A stretch of DNA of 64,000 bases from Spirometra erinaceieuropaei (taxonomy: Eukaryota > Platyhelminthes > Cestoda > Diphyllobothriidea > Diphyllobothriidae), in contig CACRXP010000001.1 of assembly GCA_902702965.1 (NCBI GenBank), positions 2,140,084-2,204,083 on the forward strand, in the 5' to 3' direction. Below, in pieces: positions 11,177 to 22,784 of the stretch; the first letter of the stretch is position 1; each line of letters starts with the position of its first letter. A program made the translations under genes and the position numbers. Under the pieces are notes generated by a model that saw nothing but the letters and a program-made list of their open reading frames with translations, was not told where the DNA came from and did not search any database.

Positions 11177-12005
11177 CTGAATACAAGGGATAACACGTGT
11201 GAAAACAGCACCAACGTCTTTACTAGAGCCAGGGGCGGACGCTCTAGGGTGAAGAGGTTTATTTCCTTTGGCACACACATACACCTACACACTAGCACTG
11301 AAAGGCTGTCTACCTACGCACACAGAGACAGAGTAGGAATTAACGCCAAATCCCCATTTTTATAAGGTGGAAGACACTCCGTTGAATGTCCTACTCGGAA
11401 TGACATATTGATAAATTATTCAGGGCACGCTAAAGGAGATCTACAAAACGGGCAACAAAGAATGCTAATTCCACAGTACTAGTGACCAAGAGCGAACAAA
11501 GCGGTTCGTCCACCATTAATCCGGATGTCGCCACTGAGGGAAGACGCAAGAGGCCTCTTGTATCTCAAAGGCCAAATTAGACCATCCTGGAGACTACGTC
11601 GTCCCTTATCGGTTCGCAAAAACGGTGGTCGAGGCTGTAGATTTTTCTCTGGACGGCCACAGACGCGTTTTAAACGACAGAACCCACCCAGTATGAACTG
11701 CTGTAGTAATCAGGTATGCAGCGAATCAATCACAAGTGACAACTCCAGTATCCCTTGTTTTTGTCAGAAGCACTTATCAATGCTGGATACATAGTGTTCG
11801 CGACAACGAAAGGTTCCCGGGAGCCAATATGACGCACACAGTGTCAGAGCAACCGCGACGACACGAGTTTTGCTGTCAAACGACGATGTGCAAAGAAATC
11901 ATGTACTTACCCCGTTGGCCAGTGCCCGGGCTTTACTTCCACACGACCTCCAGAACGTGATGCATTAAAAAGGGGATATATTCAGCGTCCACATTGTCGA
12001 CGTAC
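11177..12005 (-). other. intron 4 of the remodeller
   Basis: About 830 nt with donor ACG|GTACGT and acceptor gtattcag. Nothing recognisable inside. Confidence 0.7.
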
Positions 12006-12278
12006 CGTAAACTCTTTATCAGAGTCGTCATTAGGTATGCCATCTTTCAACGACGTCCGTTGATCGGCTGACCCAGATGGTTCAGAGGCAGGCTCACCAG
12101 CAGTCGCCTCGGACTCATTGGCTGCAGACGGGTTGGTTTGAGTGGCTGAAGTGCCGGTAATGCCCTCTGTTAGCCAGAGGGTGTATTGTTCAGTCGTCTC
12201 GATGACGTGACCCAGGTGAGTGTTCATAGCCTGTTGGTGCTTTGCAGTCAAACGAACCTTTTGTTTGGCCTGTACAAT
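12006..12278 (-). CDS. SRCAP/Domino-like remodeller, exon 4 (post-HSA)
   Basis: This 273-nt exon (91 codons, phase 0) starts after a good acceptor (cttcctcttaccag). It begins IVQAKQKVRLTAKHQQAMNT and continues HLGHVIETTEQYTLWLTEGI, matching the post-HSA text of Domino/SRCAP (alternating K..L..K..QAL..HL..IV.QTEK). It then becomes Ser/Thr/Glu-rich and ends DDSDKEFT. The donor is ACG|GTACGT. The longer open frame reaching 12377 includes intron sequence; an alternative acceptor at ctctcgcag would add about 14 residues. Confidence 0.88.
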
Positions 12279-12433
12279 CTGGTAAGAGGAAGCGGAAGGC
12301 GCACATGATAGCTCCGACTGCGAGAGCGTAAACACGGGAAAACAAAAAATTAACCCTAAGAACAGGGTGCACATCAAAGGAGTCGAAAGATTCTACGTAG
12401 TCGCAACATGGAGGTCAAACACAGGGGACGCAC

Positions 12434-12574
12434 CTTATCCATTTGGCGCCACCATTCGCGAACAAGGCGCGCAATCAGGGCACACTGCTTGCGTACCCGA
12501 ATCATCTCCTCCCTTTCGGCCTTTTGTGAGCGCTCCGCTTTCTCGCGGTGGACTTTGAGGGCGGCGTAGGCAAG
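12434..12574 (-). CDS. SRCAP/Domino-like remodeller, exon 3 (HSA domain, second half)
   Basis: This 141-nt exon (47 codons) has acceptor taccttcag and donor AAG|GTGCGT. It encodes LAYAALKVHREKAERSQKAE, REEMIRVRKQCALIARLVRE and WWRQMDK. This long basic helix aligns with the HSA helix of SRCAP/EP400 that leads into the FWSN-type aromatic motif, here EWWRQMDK. In the family this helix binds actin and actin-related proteins. The exon lies between larger open frames and has no long ORF of its own. Confidence 0.9.
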
Positions 12575-12667
12575 CTGAAGGTATTTACATCAGGGGAAAA
12601 AGGCAAATGAGAGAAGCGGACTACCAGCAAATACGAGAAATAGCAACGGGGTGAGGAAGATTCTTGC
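12575..12667 (-). other. intron 2, apparent GC-AG intron of 93 nt
   Basis: Exon 2 ends AAAAAG and the intron begins GCAAGA; the intron ends taccttcag. No in-phase GT donor at this position would keep the HSA alignment KK|L. GC-AG introns are a known minor class, usually with strong AG|GCAAG context, as here. Confidence 0.7.
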
Positions 12668-12939
12668 CTTTTTAGCGGAGACCTTCTTCCAATGGCGCTC
12701 CTTCTTAAAATCCTCAGCAAGCCAGTGGAGCTCGGCAAAGAGGTAGTCCGAGTGGTCTTTGGCTCGGGTCAACTCAGGCGGAGGAGCAAGTGAAGACAGT
12801 GAGGGCTTCGACTTATCTCCGCCCCCTCCACCGAACTGGGAGGAGACATCACGTGACCACAAACCCCGTTGTTTTAGCTCCATCACTCGGCGAAGGGTAT
12901 CAACTTCTTTGCGAACGACACTACCGATTGCAGCTTCAT
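12668..12939 (-). CDS. SRCAP/Domino-like remodeller, exon 2 (HSA domain start)
   Basis: This 272-nt exon begins in phase 1 after acceptor gttgtctag; its first two bases complete an Asp codon with exon 1. It encodes DEAAIGSVVRKEVDTLRRVM, then ELKQRGLWS, a Gly/Ser/Pro-rich linker, and PPELTRAKDHSDYLFAELHW with LAEDFKKERHWKKVSAKK. The last part is the start of the HSA domain (W..DYL..E..WLA.DF..ER.WK), and RGLWS precedes it as in human SRCAP and EP400. HSA covers about residues 182-260 of the assembled protein. Confidence 0.92.
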
Positions 12940-13204
12940 CTAGACAACGCTATAAGGAGACGTGACAGTTTTTAGCTGCAATTTAAAGAGGGCATTGATA
13001 AAGTTAAATGGGCAAAATTTGTCGTCACGTTCATGCAAAATTGAACTGCAGAAAAAAACTCGAAAAGACGTTTAAGGGGAAAGACGAGTTGGACTTCAGG
13101 TGGGAGTGAAATTAACAACCACTATCACAGACTGCCACAAGCTCGATCCATTCTCGCCTCCAATGATGGAGATCGAATGCCAAAGGTCCAAGAACCACTT
13201 CGTG

Positions 13205-13650
13205 TGCCATGTCAGGTTTTGAGTTGACCTTTTTTACGCCGCCACGTGGGAAACGGTGCCGGATCGATGACAGAAACAGTGAGATCATGAGGCGGACGAC
13301 GAATAATGTGCACAAACCACATCAGTCGTCTTTCATGTACGACCTGACACACCTTTGTGTTGCAGCACGGGCGGACGGTCTTGTTTGAGATGATGCCGGC
13401 GCACCTCACTCGAAGTATGGCTCTCAAGCAGCGATGATCAAACACCTCGAATTTTTGCTCTTCCAAGCGCACGGCCCAGCATTCGTAATCGTATCGGACG
13501 GATGCCCGGTAAACGCGAGCCTCTGTGACGATAGGGAAAACCCTGAGAGAAGTATCAATTTTGTCGACGATGTCGTCCTTCCTGCCAATTCGGCAGCAGC
13601 AGCAGCCTTTCCCTGAGGTATCTGAGATCACCTGCTTCTTCAGACCGACA
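13205..13650 (-). pseudogene. RTE-like LINE, RT C-terminal region
   Basis: A 139-codon open frame encodes the post-RT tail of a LINE protein: ARVYRASVRYDYECWAVRLE, EVFDHRCLRAILRVRC, ERRLMWFVHIIRRPPHDL and PAPFPTWRRKKGQLKT. The same text recurs in decayed form at 1-250, 14.9 and 20.6 kb. The C.WAVR and RRPPH motifs are typical of the domain after the RT thumb in these elements. The copy is 5'-truncated; it is antisense-neutral inside the remodeller intron (same strand as the gene). Confidence 0.8.
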
Positions 13651-14814
13651 GCTATTAATCTTTAACGTGATGCCTTCACCTGGTCAGGGATGAAGTCCAA
13701 AAACACTACGATTTTTTCCCCAGCGTTTATGGATAACTTGAGTGATTTAGCGACTTCATAATAAGTCGTTTTTTTTCAACCTCATCAACGCACCCGATGA
13801 ATAATGAAAATCAGACAGGTTAGGAAAATAAATCAGTGCGTGGTACAGACGCCAACTTGAAAAGTATGCATGAATGTTTAGTGAACTCCGGCACATAGTG
13901 CGGCAGGACAATGTACCCGATTTGCAAAAAAGAACCGGTTACATTTCGTTGCTAATCGATTAGGTGCGCTAAGCCCTTGTGGAAAAAACAAACAGCGACC
14001 CTACCTCCCCCTTTACAGTAAGATCAAATTGAAAATTTTGACGTATTGTGCTGCAGTGGAGTGACATACACATACTTCCCATCCTTTAACATACACGATA
14101 GAGAGCTTAGTAACGCAGGACACGGAAAGGGGCAGAATGAAGCGAGTCACGAAATAAGGAAATATTTTGAAACGCAACGGCCGGATGAAACCGTCTCGAC
14201 ATGGAAACGGATAAAGAGATCTGGTGGAGTGCAACCGGGATACTAGGTGGGTGAAGTAGCATAGTATCTTCCGTTTTAAAATTAGCACGAAGCCCAGGGC
14301 CCACGATGTCTTTGAGCATTTGAGATAAGGGAGACAAGAGCTCCGTAAGCAGATCAAGTACAGGGCTGTCGAGTGTAAAGATAGACTGCCTATAGTAAGA
14401 CGACAACGTTTTTGCACGTTGTGTCTGAAACAGTTGGTCGGGGGGTTTGAAGGCCACGCTATCAGCCACAAAAATGGCAGAAGTATGCGCAAAGTGCAGC
14501 CCTCCTACTGGGCCTGAAAGGCATCGGTAGTAGCTGCTGGAGTACCGAGCGTTTTAGCGTCCTTTATAGTTGAAACTACCAAACATCGTTTCTGGTAGCT
14601 ATTTATAAGATTAAAAAACAGTAAAAAGTCCTATTCAGAAACAGCGTCAAGGGGCAAACACGTTTTATTGCAGGGTTGACACACAAAGGGCAGAAATAGC
14701 TGACGACGAGAACGTAAATACCTCACTAGTTTTGTGTGCTGCGACCAACACTAGAACACTTATGGCATGCTTTTAGTAAGTGTTCCAATCACCCCTTGTT
14801 CACACACTCTAAAC

Positions 14815-15275
14815 CTGGGAAGACGGGTTGCTGGCTAGCCGGCGCGTCCACAGGTGGCGGATAGTGGAACTGAAGGTGAAGGTTAGCCGTGAGATAAGTG
14901 AAGTGCGACGACTTCGTCTCAAATGACAATCCACACTCGTTGCGACAACATCGCAAGGATAACCCAGGCCATCCAATAAAGGCGACTGAGGTGGTTTGCG
15001 CATGTCTTTCGTCGTCCACCCCAGGAGCTCAGTGTTACTGACACCGTTACCCTACTGGAGGCGTCAAAGAGGGGGGTTAACTCGAAATCTGGATCGACAC
15101 AGTTCGTCAGGACATAGAGGCGGTTCTTGGACCTTCGGTATTCGGTCACCGATGCTGGCGAAGAGAATGGGTTGAACTATCCAAATCTGCTGCCGCGGAC
15201 CGTCACGCACGGAGAGGTACAATAAGGGACATCATCGAGGCCGGCTAGATCAGGCATGATCGCACCCGTACCAAG
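14815..15275 (+). pseudogene. RTE-like LINE, 3' fragment
   Basis: Plus-strand DNA matches the copy at 20.6-20.97 kb: tcgttgcgacaacatcgcaa, cgtcgtccaccccaggagctc, gaccttcggtattcggtc, gaagagaatgggttgaac, ggccggctagatcaggcatg. The upstream text gcgcgtccacaggtggcgg also matches 19.57 kb. Several frames are needed to read the protein, so it is a dead copy. Minus-strand open frames here are shadows. Confidence 0.72.
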
Positions 15276-15905
15276 TAAAATTAAGAGAGAGTTGTGATCC
15301 AGAAGGACTAAAGCTCTGCTAAATGTCACATAAATAAGTAAACCGATTGTGTATTGTAATAAAGGATAGATGCGTGCACAGATAACAGAGATGAGAATTG
15401 GTCTAGTCATCCTTCGTCGAACAAAAGAGGGGAATTTCGCATGAAAATGCATCACACTGGGTACGAGATGGCACGGAACATACTCAAAAGCGATAATGCA
15501 CAGCCTCATAGACTTCTGAAGCCGGCGTTAAATTGCCCGATCACATGTCCGTTAAACAGGCCTGTGATCATCTGAATAGTAACATAAAATAGCTCCAGAT
15601 ACTTTGCACCCTACAAAGCCTCGCAGACACATTATGAATGACAGGCAAACCACCTGTCAACCTTCAGGTGTACGATTGCTTCTATCAGTCCTCGAACAAG
15701 AGAGCGGGTCATATTTTCTTTCCAATATGCTAGGCAAGCGTTCGACTATAAGTTACCTAGCACAGATAATATCAAGGTAGCCACTAGCTACACTTTCCTG
15801 AGCGTGCATGGAGAGAAGATGTACTTGGAAATAAAGATCATGCAGGCATGCAACTTCTTTTACCACAAAAAGTATCAAAGGGGAGAATAGGAAAAGATTA
15901 ACGAC

Positions 15906-16293
15906 CTACATCGTCCTCATCGGAATCAGTCTCAAGGTTTTCTAAAGCGGTTTGGTCTGCCTCAACTGGGAAGATTTCGTGAAAAGCCAGGTACCCTGAG
16001 ACAAAGGAGCTGATGATGTTGAGGTCTTCGGCATCCAAATGTCCCGAACAGAGGGCATGCATCAACTCCTGGGGACGCTGCCGACGCCATGAATCAAACT
16101 CCGTTAGGAGTCCTCCACCTTGAAGGTAGGCGAGTTCAGCAATGAATTCGTGATAGTGGAGTTGGACATGAGACAGACGCTTTTTGAGGAAATCGAGCAA
16201 GTTCTGTCCTGCCGTGGCCTGAGATTCGTTGCACCGGGGTAAACACAGAGCCAACACCTTCTTCGGCGGCTCGCCTCCATCATCAAGGGTCAT
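15906..16293 (-). CDS. SRCAP/Domino-like remodeller, exon 1 (candidate start)
   Basis: The ATG at 16293 opens 129 codons plus one base, ending at TAG|GTCGTT, the phase that matches exon 2. It encodes MTLDDGGEPPKKVLALCLPR, then LLDFLKKRLSHVQLHYHEFI, AELAYLQGGGLLTEFDSW, and an acidic end DSDEDDVG. The start was chosen because 18 nt upstream lies an acceptor-like attgttacag whose first codon in this frame is TAA, so a coding exon cannot extend through it. I recognise the L..LQ.GG..tefd.W pattern only loosely as an N-terminal region of this family. Additional 5' exons cannot be excluded. Confidence 0.75.
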
Positions 16294-16320
16294 TCTCCAA
16301 TTACTTCTTTACTGTAACAA
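16294..16320 (-). promoter_or_regulatory. acceptor-like site before the start codon (possible SL trans-splice site)
   Basis: On the minus strand, tattgttacag is followed by an 18-nt leader and then the ATG at 16293. The leader starts with an in-frame TAA. Flatworms add a spliced leader to many mRNAs at such sites (known biology); use here is inference. It could equally be a cis acceptor after a 5'UTR intron. Confidence 0.4.
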
Positions 16321-17745
16321 TAAAAGAAGATTCAAATAAGCTTCCAGTTTGGGAGGATGTTTTAAAACCCCGCCGAAACAGAGTGGCTCTGTTATCGCAC
16401 TCAAAACAGTGAATACTTTCCCGAAAACACTACATTCGCTAGGTGCAACAAGATTAATGACTGAACTAAGGTGGGCATTCTCACTATTATGAGAGGGAAC
16501 GGAGTCCAGTGTAGGAAAATCCGGATTTTAACGATGAATCTCGTGTAGGCCTAACCATAAGCACTCGGAACTCAAATCGCGAATAACATAGAGTAAACTT
16601 ATCATATTTCATTTATCAATTAAGTAGCAATGCATTTTGACGTTTCGGACGCATTTGCTGTACTAGTGATGGCTTTCGTCACAACTTATTAAGCCAGCCC
16701 CATGCTGCAACTGTGAAGTTGTTTAGTGAAGACAAGATTGATGAAGAGCGGGCACTGCTGAGAATTTGTATATGCATGACTCGCTCTCCCGACTTAACGC
16801 TGTTTCCAGAAGTTTGAACAGTGTCCGATGAAGGTCGCTCAGGGTAGGATGATACGATGGTTGACTACACGTTTACCATATGCACTCCGCAATAGGTTTG
16901 ACCCAAAATCAGCATGAGCTGTCCATTGCTTTAGAAATTGCTGGCCCAACGTGACTGGGCATACATGTCGGACTTCAGCACCTGAAACGATTATCCGACG
17001 TTTTGAAAGAATTCATTTCCAAGCCCCCTTATCTCGCTTTCGCACTCATCTGCAGTCCCGCATAGGAACTCGTGAGCAACGCGACATCATCAGCGTAGTT
17101 TGGATCCGTAATACACGAACAATGACCTATTGTAGCTTTTGGATCGTCTGCCAGTGCGTGTCGAGGTACCCGTCTTCTCATACAGATGAACTGAATTGAT
17201 GATTAAACGCCGTCTCGGCAAAATTCAGAAATGGCATCAAGGACGTTACTCTCTGTACAGATTTTGGTTTTCGTTATATGATAGATTTGAATCAAATGAT
17301 TTAATTTCGCTGAAAAGCCTTCATGCAACATGATCAACTACAGGGAACCTAAGTGAACAGAGTCGAACGGAGAGGAACTACGAAACGGGCGAGTGTGATC
17401 TTGGGGGCGATCGTGATTTGTCGCCTTTCTCTGAAATAGGTGCAACGACAGTGTCGCTCTAGTTGAAGTGACAGGGGTATGCTTCCCAGATGTGCGTCAA
17501 AAAGGTCATGTGGGTGGAGGAAGTACTTCCAGACAACAGTCGTATACTACCGTCGGTAGATGTTGGATAGTGGTCATAGTCACAGTCGGGTGCCGAATAA
17601 GCTTCGAATAGGACAGTAACTAAGGGAGGCGGGCAAGTCGTTCTGGAAGGTGGAAAAAATTCCTTTTCAACCTGACTACGATGGCGAATATTTACTTCAT
17701 AAGCGCGCATTAGTTGTCTTTGGCTGCTAAGACGAACTGACTGGA
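16321..17745. other. no recognisable feature
   Basis: About 1.4 kb upstream of the remodeller's candidate first exon. It may hold the promoter, but no clear core promoter element could be supported. Only short open frames without motifs occur. Confidence 0.4.
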
Positions 17746-17749
17746 AGGC

Positions 17750-18620
17750 TACATCATCTTAAAAATCCGGTGTAGTCACTTCGCATCTCGTTCGGACAAA
17801 GCGTGTTCGAGGTCTCGGCAGTTTTATAACAGGCTTCGGCACGATCGCGCCGTGCGGCGCGCCTGGACGCAGAGCGCAAGTCTCTGACGTTCGGATTACT
17901 TTGACGACGAGCAGCCCTTGCGTTATCGGCCATTCGGGTCGTTTCGCCATATGCACTCCTTGCGGCGATGCCTGCTGCGACCTGGCATGCCGTACGAGAT
18001 ATTCTAGAGGGAATTCTTCGACTCAAGCCAGCTGCCTTCTGGTGAATGGGTCCCGAAGACGGTTGGAAGCAACCAGAAGGCCCATGACAGTGGCAGGATA
18101 TTGGGGATAGTCGGAATCAATTCCTCACGAGGATGCGTGGTTCGAGCAGTAGTCAAGCAGTCACGAAATCGTGATCGGAGACACCTTGCCGGTTCCAGCA
18201 CCAAAGTGGGACTCTAGTACCGAGCTGGGCCAGTGTGCTTCGAAAAGTATGTTGTCGATTTGGCCTTGGATGTAATCATCACCAGAGTGCCAGATGACTG
18301 TATGTCCCGTAGGGTTTCGTAGGCAGATGTTTCTAACAAACAAAAAGTTGGGTGTAGCGAAGTAAATAAGCCTTACATCGACTGCGCAGCGGTTTTCCAT
18401 TATGTAATGGTAAACGACCTGCTTCATAGACGCATCACTTGTTCCCGTCCTGACGTCTCAAACCTCACCGCGAAATGACAATCATACAAAGGAATGTGCC
18501 TGGCAGAAGTCTGAAGCACACATTCAGAATCGGAGACTGCAATAACTGCGATGGTGAGAACAAAACCACGAAAGTGCACATGCGTAGCTCTCAATGACAC
18601 CGGCTTCCAGTGCATAAATG
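17750..18620 (-). pseudogene. LINE apurinic-type endonuclease domain, decayed
   Basis: Two minus-strand open frames show endonuclease text of a RTE/CR1-type LINE. The first (18161-18427) has IYFATPNFLFVRNICLRNPT, then DDYIQGQIDNILFEAHWPSS, resembling NRL..FA..N......F.HP....TW.S.DG....QIDHILV..RW. The second (17754-18026) is Arg/Ala-rich, like the linker before RT. Frames change and stops occur between them. The N-terminal part at 18424-18615 (GFVLTIAVIAV) may be the start of the fold. Family assignment is from remembered family patterns. Confidence 0.55.
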
Positions 18621-19530
18621 AAGCCGTGCCCTAAGCAGTCCTAAAAATTCTGACATCACGTCAACAAGAGTTGTCAGTGACATCACTGTGGTAAAGTTTT
18701 GCTTGGCGTGACCTGATAAGCGCACCTTGGAGAGGCAATCAATGCTGCGCCAACGCTTTTATTTTGAGGCTCTGCGTTACCCTGGCACCTTACGGGATAG
18801 TCGTTCGTCGGAAGAGAACCCTCAACATCCTACTAGCACTACTGCTGTTGTTCGACAGGTGAGGAGGTCTGCTTTCCATGCTTTACCCTCCCTGAGAGTT
18901 GTTTCCCAACCGCCTATCCATGGGCACGCTTGGTGGCCAGCACATAGCCCAAAAGGCTGGAGCCATCTTCACGGTGTTATTGCCTTTCCAGGATATGCCA
19001 AATCCAAAAAATAGAGATTTTAGTCCTGGCTATATGGATTCGCTGCATATTGGGATGAAAAGCACTTAAAGAAGTTGCTACTAAAGCTTGAATGTTAGGC
19101 CAATAAAAATGTTAACATGACCCAAAACAGAATAGTTTTCAGATCTCGATAATGTTTGACGGATCTATGCGAGAGCAACGGGAGAAGCAACGACAACGAT
19201 AAGTATTATTATCAAAAGGCCTCACGATCCCCCCAACTAATAGCCGGACCGTATGTTGTGAAACCCAAACTGTTCCTAGCACGGCCACCGATGATCAAAG
19301 CAACGGGCTCAGTGTAGCGACTAACCCGTTATCAAACACCCTGAGTGCCTGTGCGTCAAGGAAACACAGATGTTAGGGTTCACGACTGGAAAGCCATATG
19401 ACTACGAATACAACCCGTAAACTTTTACCGCTGACTACACAACAGTAGATGCTTCTCCGGACATCGGAACATCCTGTATATTTAAGCTCTTCTTGTATCA
19501 ATCAAAGTAAATGACACAGTTGATCGACCC
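18621..19530. other. no recognisable feature
   Basis: About 900 bp with a 95-codon plus-strand open frame (18727-19014) that shows no family motif. It is probably not a gene. Confidence 0.35.
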
Positions 19531-19534
19531 GGGG

Positions 19535-21075
19535 AAGACGGGCTACTCGTTGGTTTAGCTGTTGATTACCCGACGCGTCCACAGATGGCAGGTAGCTGAA
19601 CAACCTTCAGCGATGGTTACATACGAAATAATCAGACTCGGGTCTTTTGAATATGCTGTCGCGGACCGGCAGCGGCAGTGCTATCGGGGTGCGGTCTGGC
19701 ACACCGACAACCGCATAAAGTGCCGAAAAGTCCGGTGACGGCCGGATTCCGAGCTGGGCATGGATGTGCCGATCAGACATTCACACTAAGGCTCATTCTC
19801 GAATTCCGCTATAGCTACCAATAACAGTCAGTCGCCTGCTTTGTTGACTTTTCCATTGCATTCGAATCCGTTCATCATGAGTCCCCGTGGAAAATAATGG
19901 AACCAAATGGTGTACCGGCCAAAATCGTCGTCAAAAGCAAGTCCCACCACCAGTCAATCACCGTGCGAGTTCTAGACTATAACAATATCTCCCAGTAGTT
20001 TGATATTCGGTCTGGCGTTCGGCAAGGTTGTATCATGTCGCCCATTCTGTTCAACTACACAGTTGATTGGATTCTGGGGAACTCTCCACATGAATCTGAC
20101 GGTGTCGAGTTTGCAACCGGCCGCCGACTGACCGATCTCAACTACGCTGATGATTTCGCTCTACTAGCTTCAAGTTTTGGCGGTCTATATTCTATGGTGT
20201 CAAGGGTAAGTGACGTCACTAAATCCGTCGGCTTATCCATAAACCCTAGGAAGACCAAAGTGTTTTCAAGCTGCATCCCTCATAAGAAGGCACCTATCGA
20301 GATCAGTGACCGTCAACCTGAAGATGCAGACCGTTTCAAATACCTCGGGGCGAGGCTGCCGCCGAATGGACTGAGTAAGTAAGACATTGTCTCCCGATTC
20401 GATTCCACTCGCTGGGTTTTCTCAAGCCTTCAAAAGTGTCGATGGACCCAACACAATATTTCCACCGCCACGAACATTTGTGCGTAGGCTTCATCCGTCA
20501 GGTTAGTCCTTCTCTACCGTTGTTCATGTTGAGCTGTGAACGTGAAAGATGAGCGAAAACTGGAGGTATTTGACCACAACTGCTTGAGACCCACCCTCCG
20601 AGTGAAGTACACTGACTTCATCTCAAAGGAGATAGTCTGAACTCGTTGCGACATTGCAAAGATATCTCCGGCCATTCCAGAAAAACGACTGTGGTGGTTT
20701 GGACATGTTATTCGTCGTCCACCTCACGAGCTTAATGCTGCTGCCCTCGGCCCGGCATCGTTAGCCACCTGGAGGCTTCGAATGTGGGTCAACTCAATAC
20801 CTGGATCAACACAGTTCATCACGACAAGGAAGTGGCTCTTGGACCTTCGGTATTTGGTCCCCTTCGCTGGCTAAGAGAATGGGTTGAGCTGTACAGATGT
20901 GCTGCCGCGAAACGTCATGCATGGAGAAGTACAGTCCGTGCCAATATCGAGGCCGGCTAGATCAGACATGATCGCAGTCGCACCAAGTACAAGTCGGTGC
21001 TCGAGAGGAAAATCTCTCGTAATATAAAAGCACAAGGAAGTTATCTGGACCGCGAGATGCAAGTCAAATTTTCGT
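19535..21075 (+). pseudogene. RTE-like LINE with RT domain (YADD), decayed
   Basis: RT motif A reads FVDFSIAFESVHHES near 19840-19880. Motif B reads VRQGCIMSPILFNYTV at 20020-20060. The catalytic YADD box follows in TDLNYADDFALLASSF near 20130-20175, then KTKVFSSC and FKYLGARLPPNG. A TAG near 19996 and a stop near 20380 break the frame. After 20400 the post-RT tail continues in other frames, with CLRPTLRVKYTDFIS- and RRPPHELN-like text, and ends near ggccggctagatcagac at 20950. The long open part, 20035-20382, keeps the catalytic Asp pair. This is the most complete RT of the family in the window. Confidence 0.82.
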
Positions 21076-22780
21076 AGATGGGTGACGTGGGCGACTTCCA
21101 TTTACCTGAAGGTATTAAATCAGGATTACATTGCCAACGTAGTCATGTTCCGAGTAGAAGATGTTCTACTTTACTCGAAAGTCATTTAAGTTGTCAATTG
21201 ATGTCTCGAGAAGTGTTTATTGCATAGAGTGAAGTGAAACGAAGATAAAACTGTTGGCAGCAAACTCCGACAATGAAGTGCTCGTCCTCCGTCACATGTT
21301 CGAGCTTTTGCAAGAAACCTCTGACCACACACTTCTACTCAGCTCAGGAACGTCGAGAACATATAATTAGTAAACCATGACCCTACTGTGAGTAAGTCTA
21401 CTAACTGCGAGTAAAGTTGCAGCAGAAGCAGAGAGCATGTGAGTATCCGCTGAAAAAAATAAACAGGATTCACCACAGCCTTTGCCTGAGCGAAAGGCAG
21501 TTGAACTTTGCTTCTCGGTGCCTATCTGAAGGCACTGTCTCGATCGCTTTCTTCTTACAGAAGGAGCGCAAAACGGCCTTATTGCAGTACCGTGGGCCAG
21601 ACCTACAGGGAGGTAACCTTAGGGCGACTATTGAAAGCGCAATATATCAATCTGTCTTTGTCAGATTGTTACGTCGGAGACGCCAGATTACGGCCCAAAT
21701 ATAGGCAGTCAAGAGAATGCCGGAATAGGTAAACGGAAAAAGTAAACGGGTAAATAAATCTTTAGCTGTTCAATCAGGTCATCGAGTCGCTTGGGCCAGA
21801 GCGACGGACGTTCACTCAGGGGAAATTGGAAGACCGATCGTCCCTTCGATCACTTGAGTGATCATCAGGGATCGACGAAGAGGACGGAGCCCTATTGTTT
21901 CAAAAATACCAGAGACTCATTATCATTTTGGTTCCTTAATATTCAGGTTCGGTCGGTCTTTACTAGCATTGTGCCGTAAGATATGGCTTGCTGGGACGCC
22001 GAATTTTATCTATTGATTATACAGTTTTGGCCGTCGTGTAGTGTTTGGCTAAACGTCTACTGCGGTTCGGTTAATCAATTTAAGTTTTCCCTACGTTCGC
22101 CACGAATGCGGTCTAGATCCTATAGACGGCGGGTGACTATTGGAAAAGAAGAGTCTGACACGAGTGTCTGGAGGCTGATGGTATGCAGCCGAAACTCCTG
22201 AAATTGCATACAACGAAGAACTTACTCAGGTAAGAATGACTGACCGTTGCCGTTAGCGCTCGCGCCCAACAAACCTGTGTCCTCGAGCCGATACTTACTG
22301 AGCTCATGATATGGTCCCGATAACAGAACTAGACCAACAAAAGGATATCCGACTAGAGTAAAATATCCACATCCAGATCTTAGCTGCATAGACGACAGAG
22401 CCCATTTGAGAACCCTGTTAGGGAAACGAAATTTGTTCTTGACTGCAAAATTCTTCTCTCTACCAGTTCAGTTCGCAGAACTAATTTAAGAGTCACTGCC
22501 ACCCAGCATCTTACCTATCATGCTTTCTTAGTGGTAATTTTTTTCACGGGAAAGTAAGTCAAAAATGGCTAATTTCCGAACCAGGTAAACTACAGAAGTG
22601 TTCTGCATGAGTAGTAACAAACTATGTGCGGTCTGGACGTATTCTGAAATGGTCAATGGGTTAAACTCAGGCAACAACTCAGTGCAGGGAAAGAAGGGGT
22701 TTTGACTGCCATAAGTCTTCTGTTTGGCTCGGGTTCTCCCACAACGGATCACGCGGCAGATGAGCTAGACCAACATGGGA
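21076..22780. other. no recognisable feature
   Basis: It contains overlapping plus-strand open frames at 21417-21732 with Arg-rich but unrecognised protein text. No supported gene. Confidence 0.35.
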
Positions 22781-22784
22781 ACTA

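Larger units (their letters stand above)
12940..15905 (-). other. intron 1 of the remodeller (3 kb, LINE-bearing)
   Basis: It contains two RTE-like LINE fragments in opposite orientations (13205-13650 minus, 14815-15275 plus). The stretches 13651-14814 and 15276-15905 show nothing recognisable. Confidence 0.75.

Noticed and set aside
10976..11365. Plus-strand 129-codon frame opposite exon 5
   Set aside because: Antisense shadow of the acidic exon; crosses its intron boundary without any signal.
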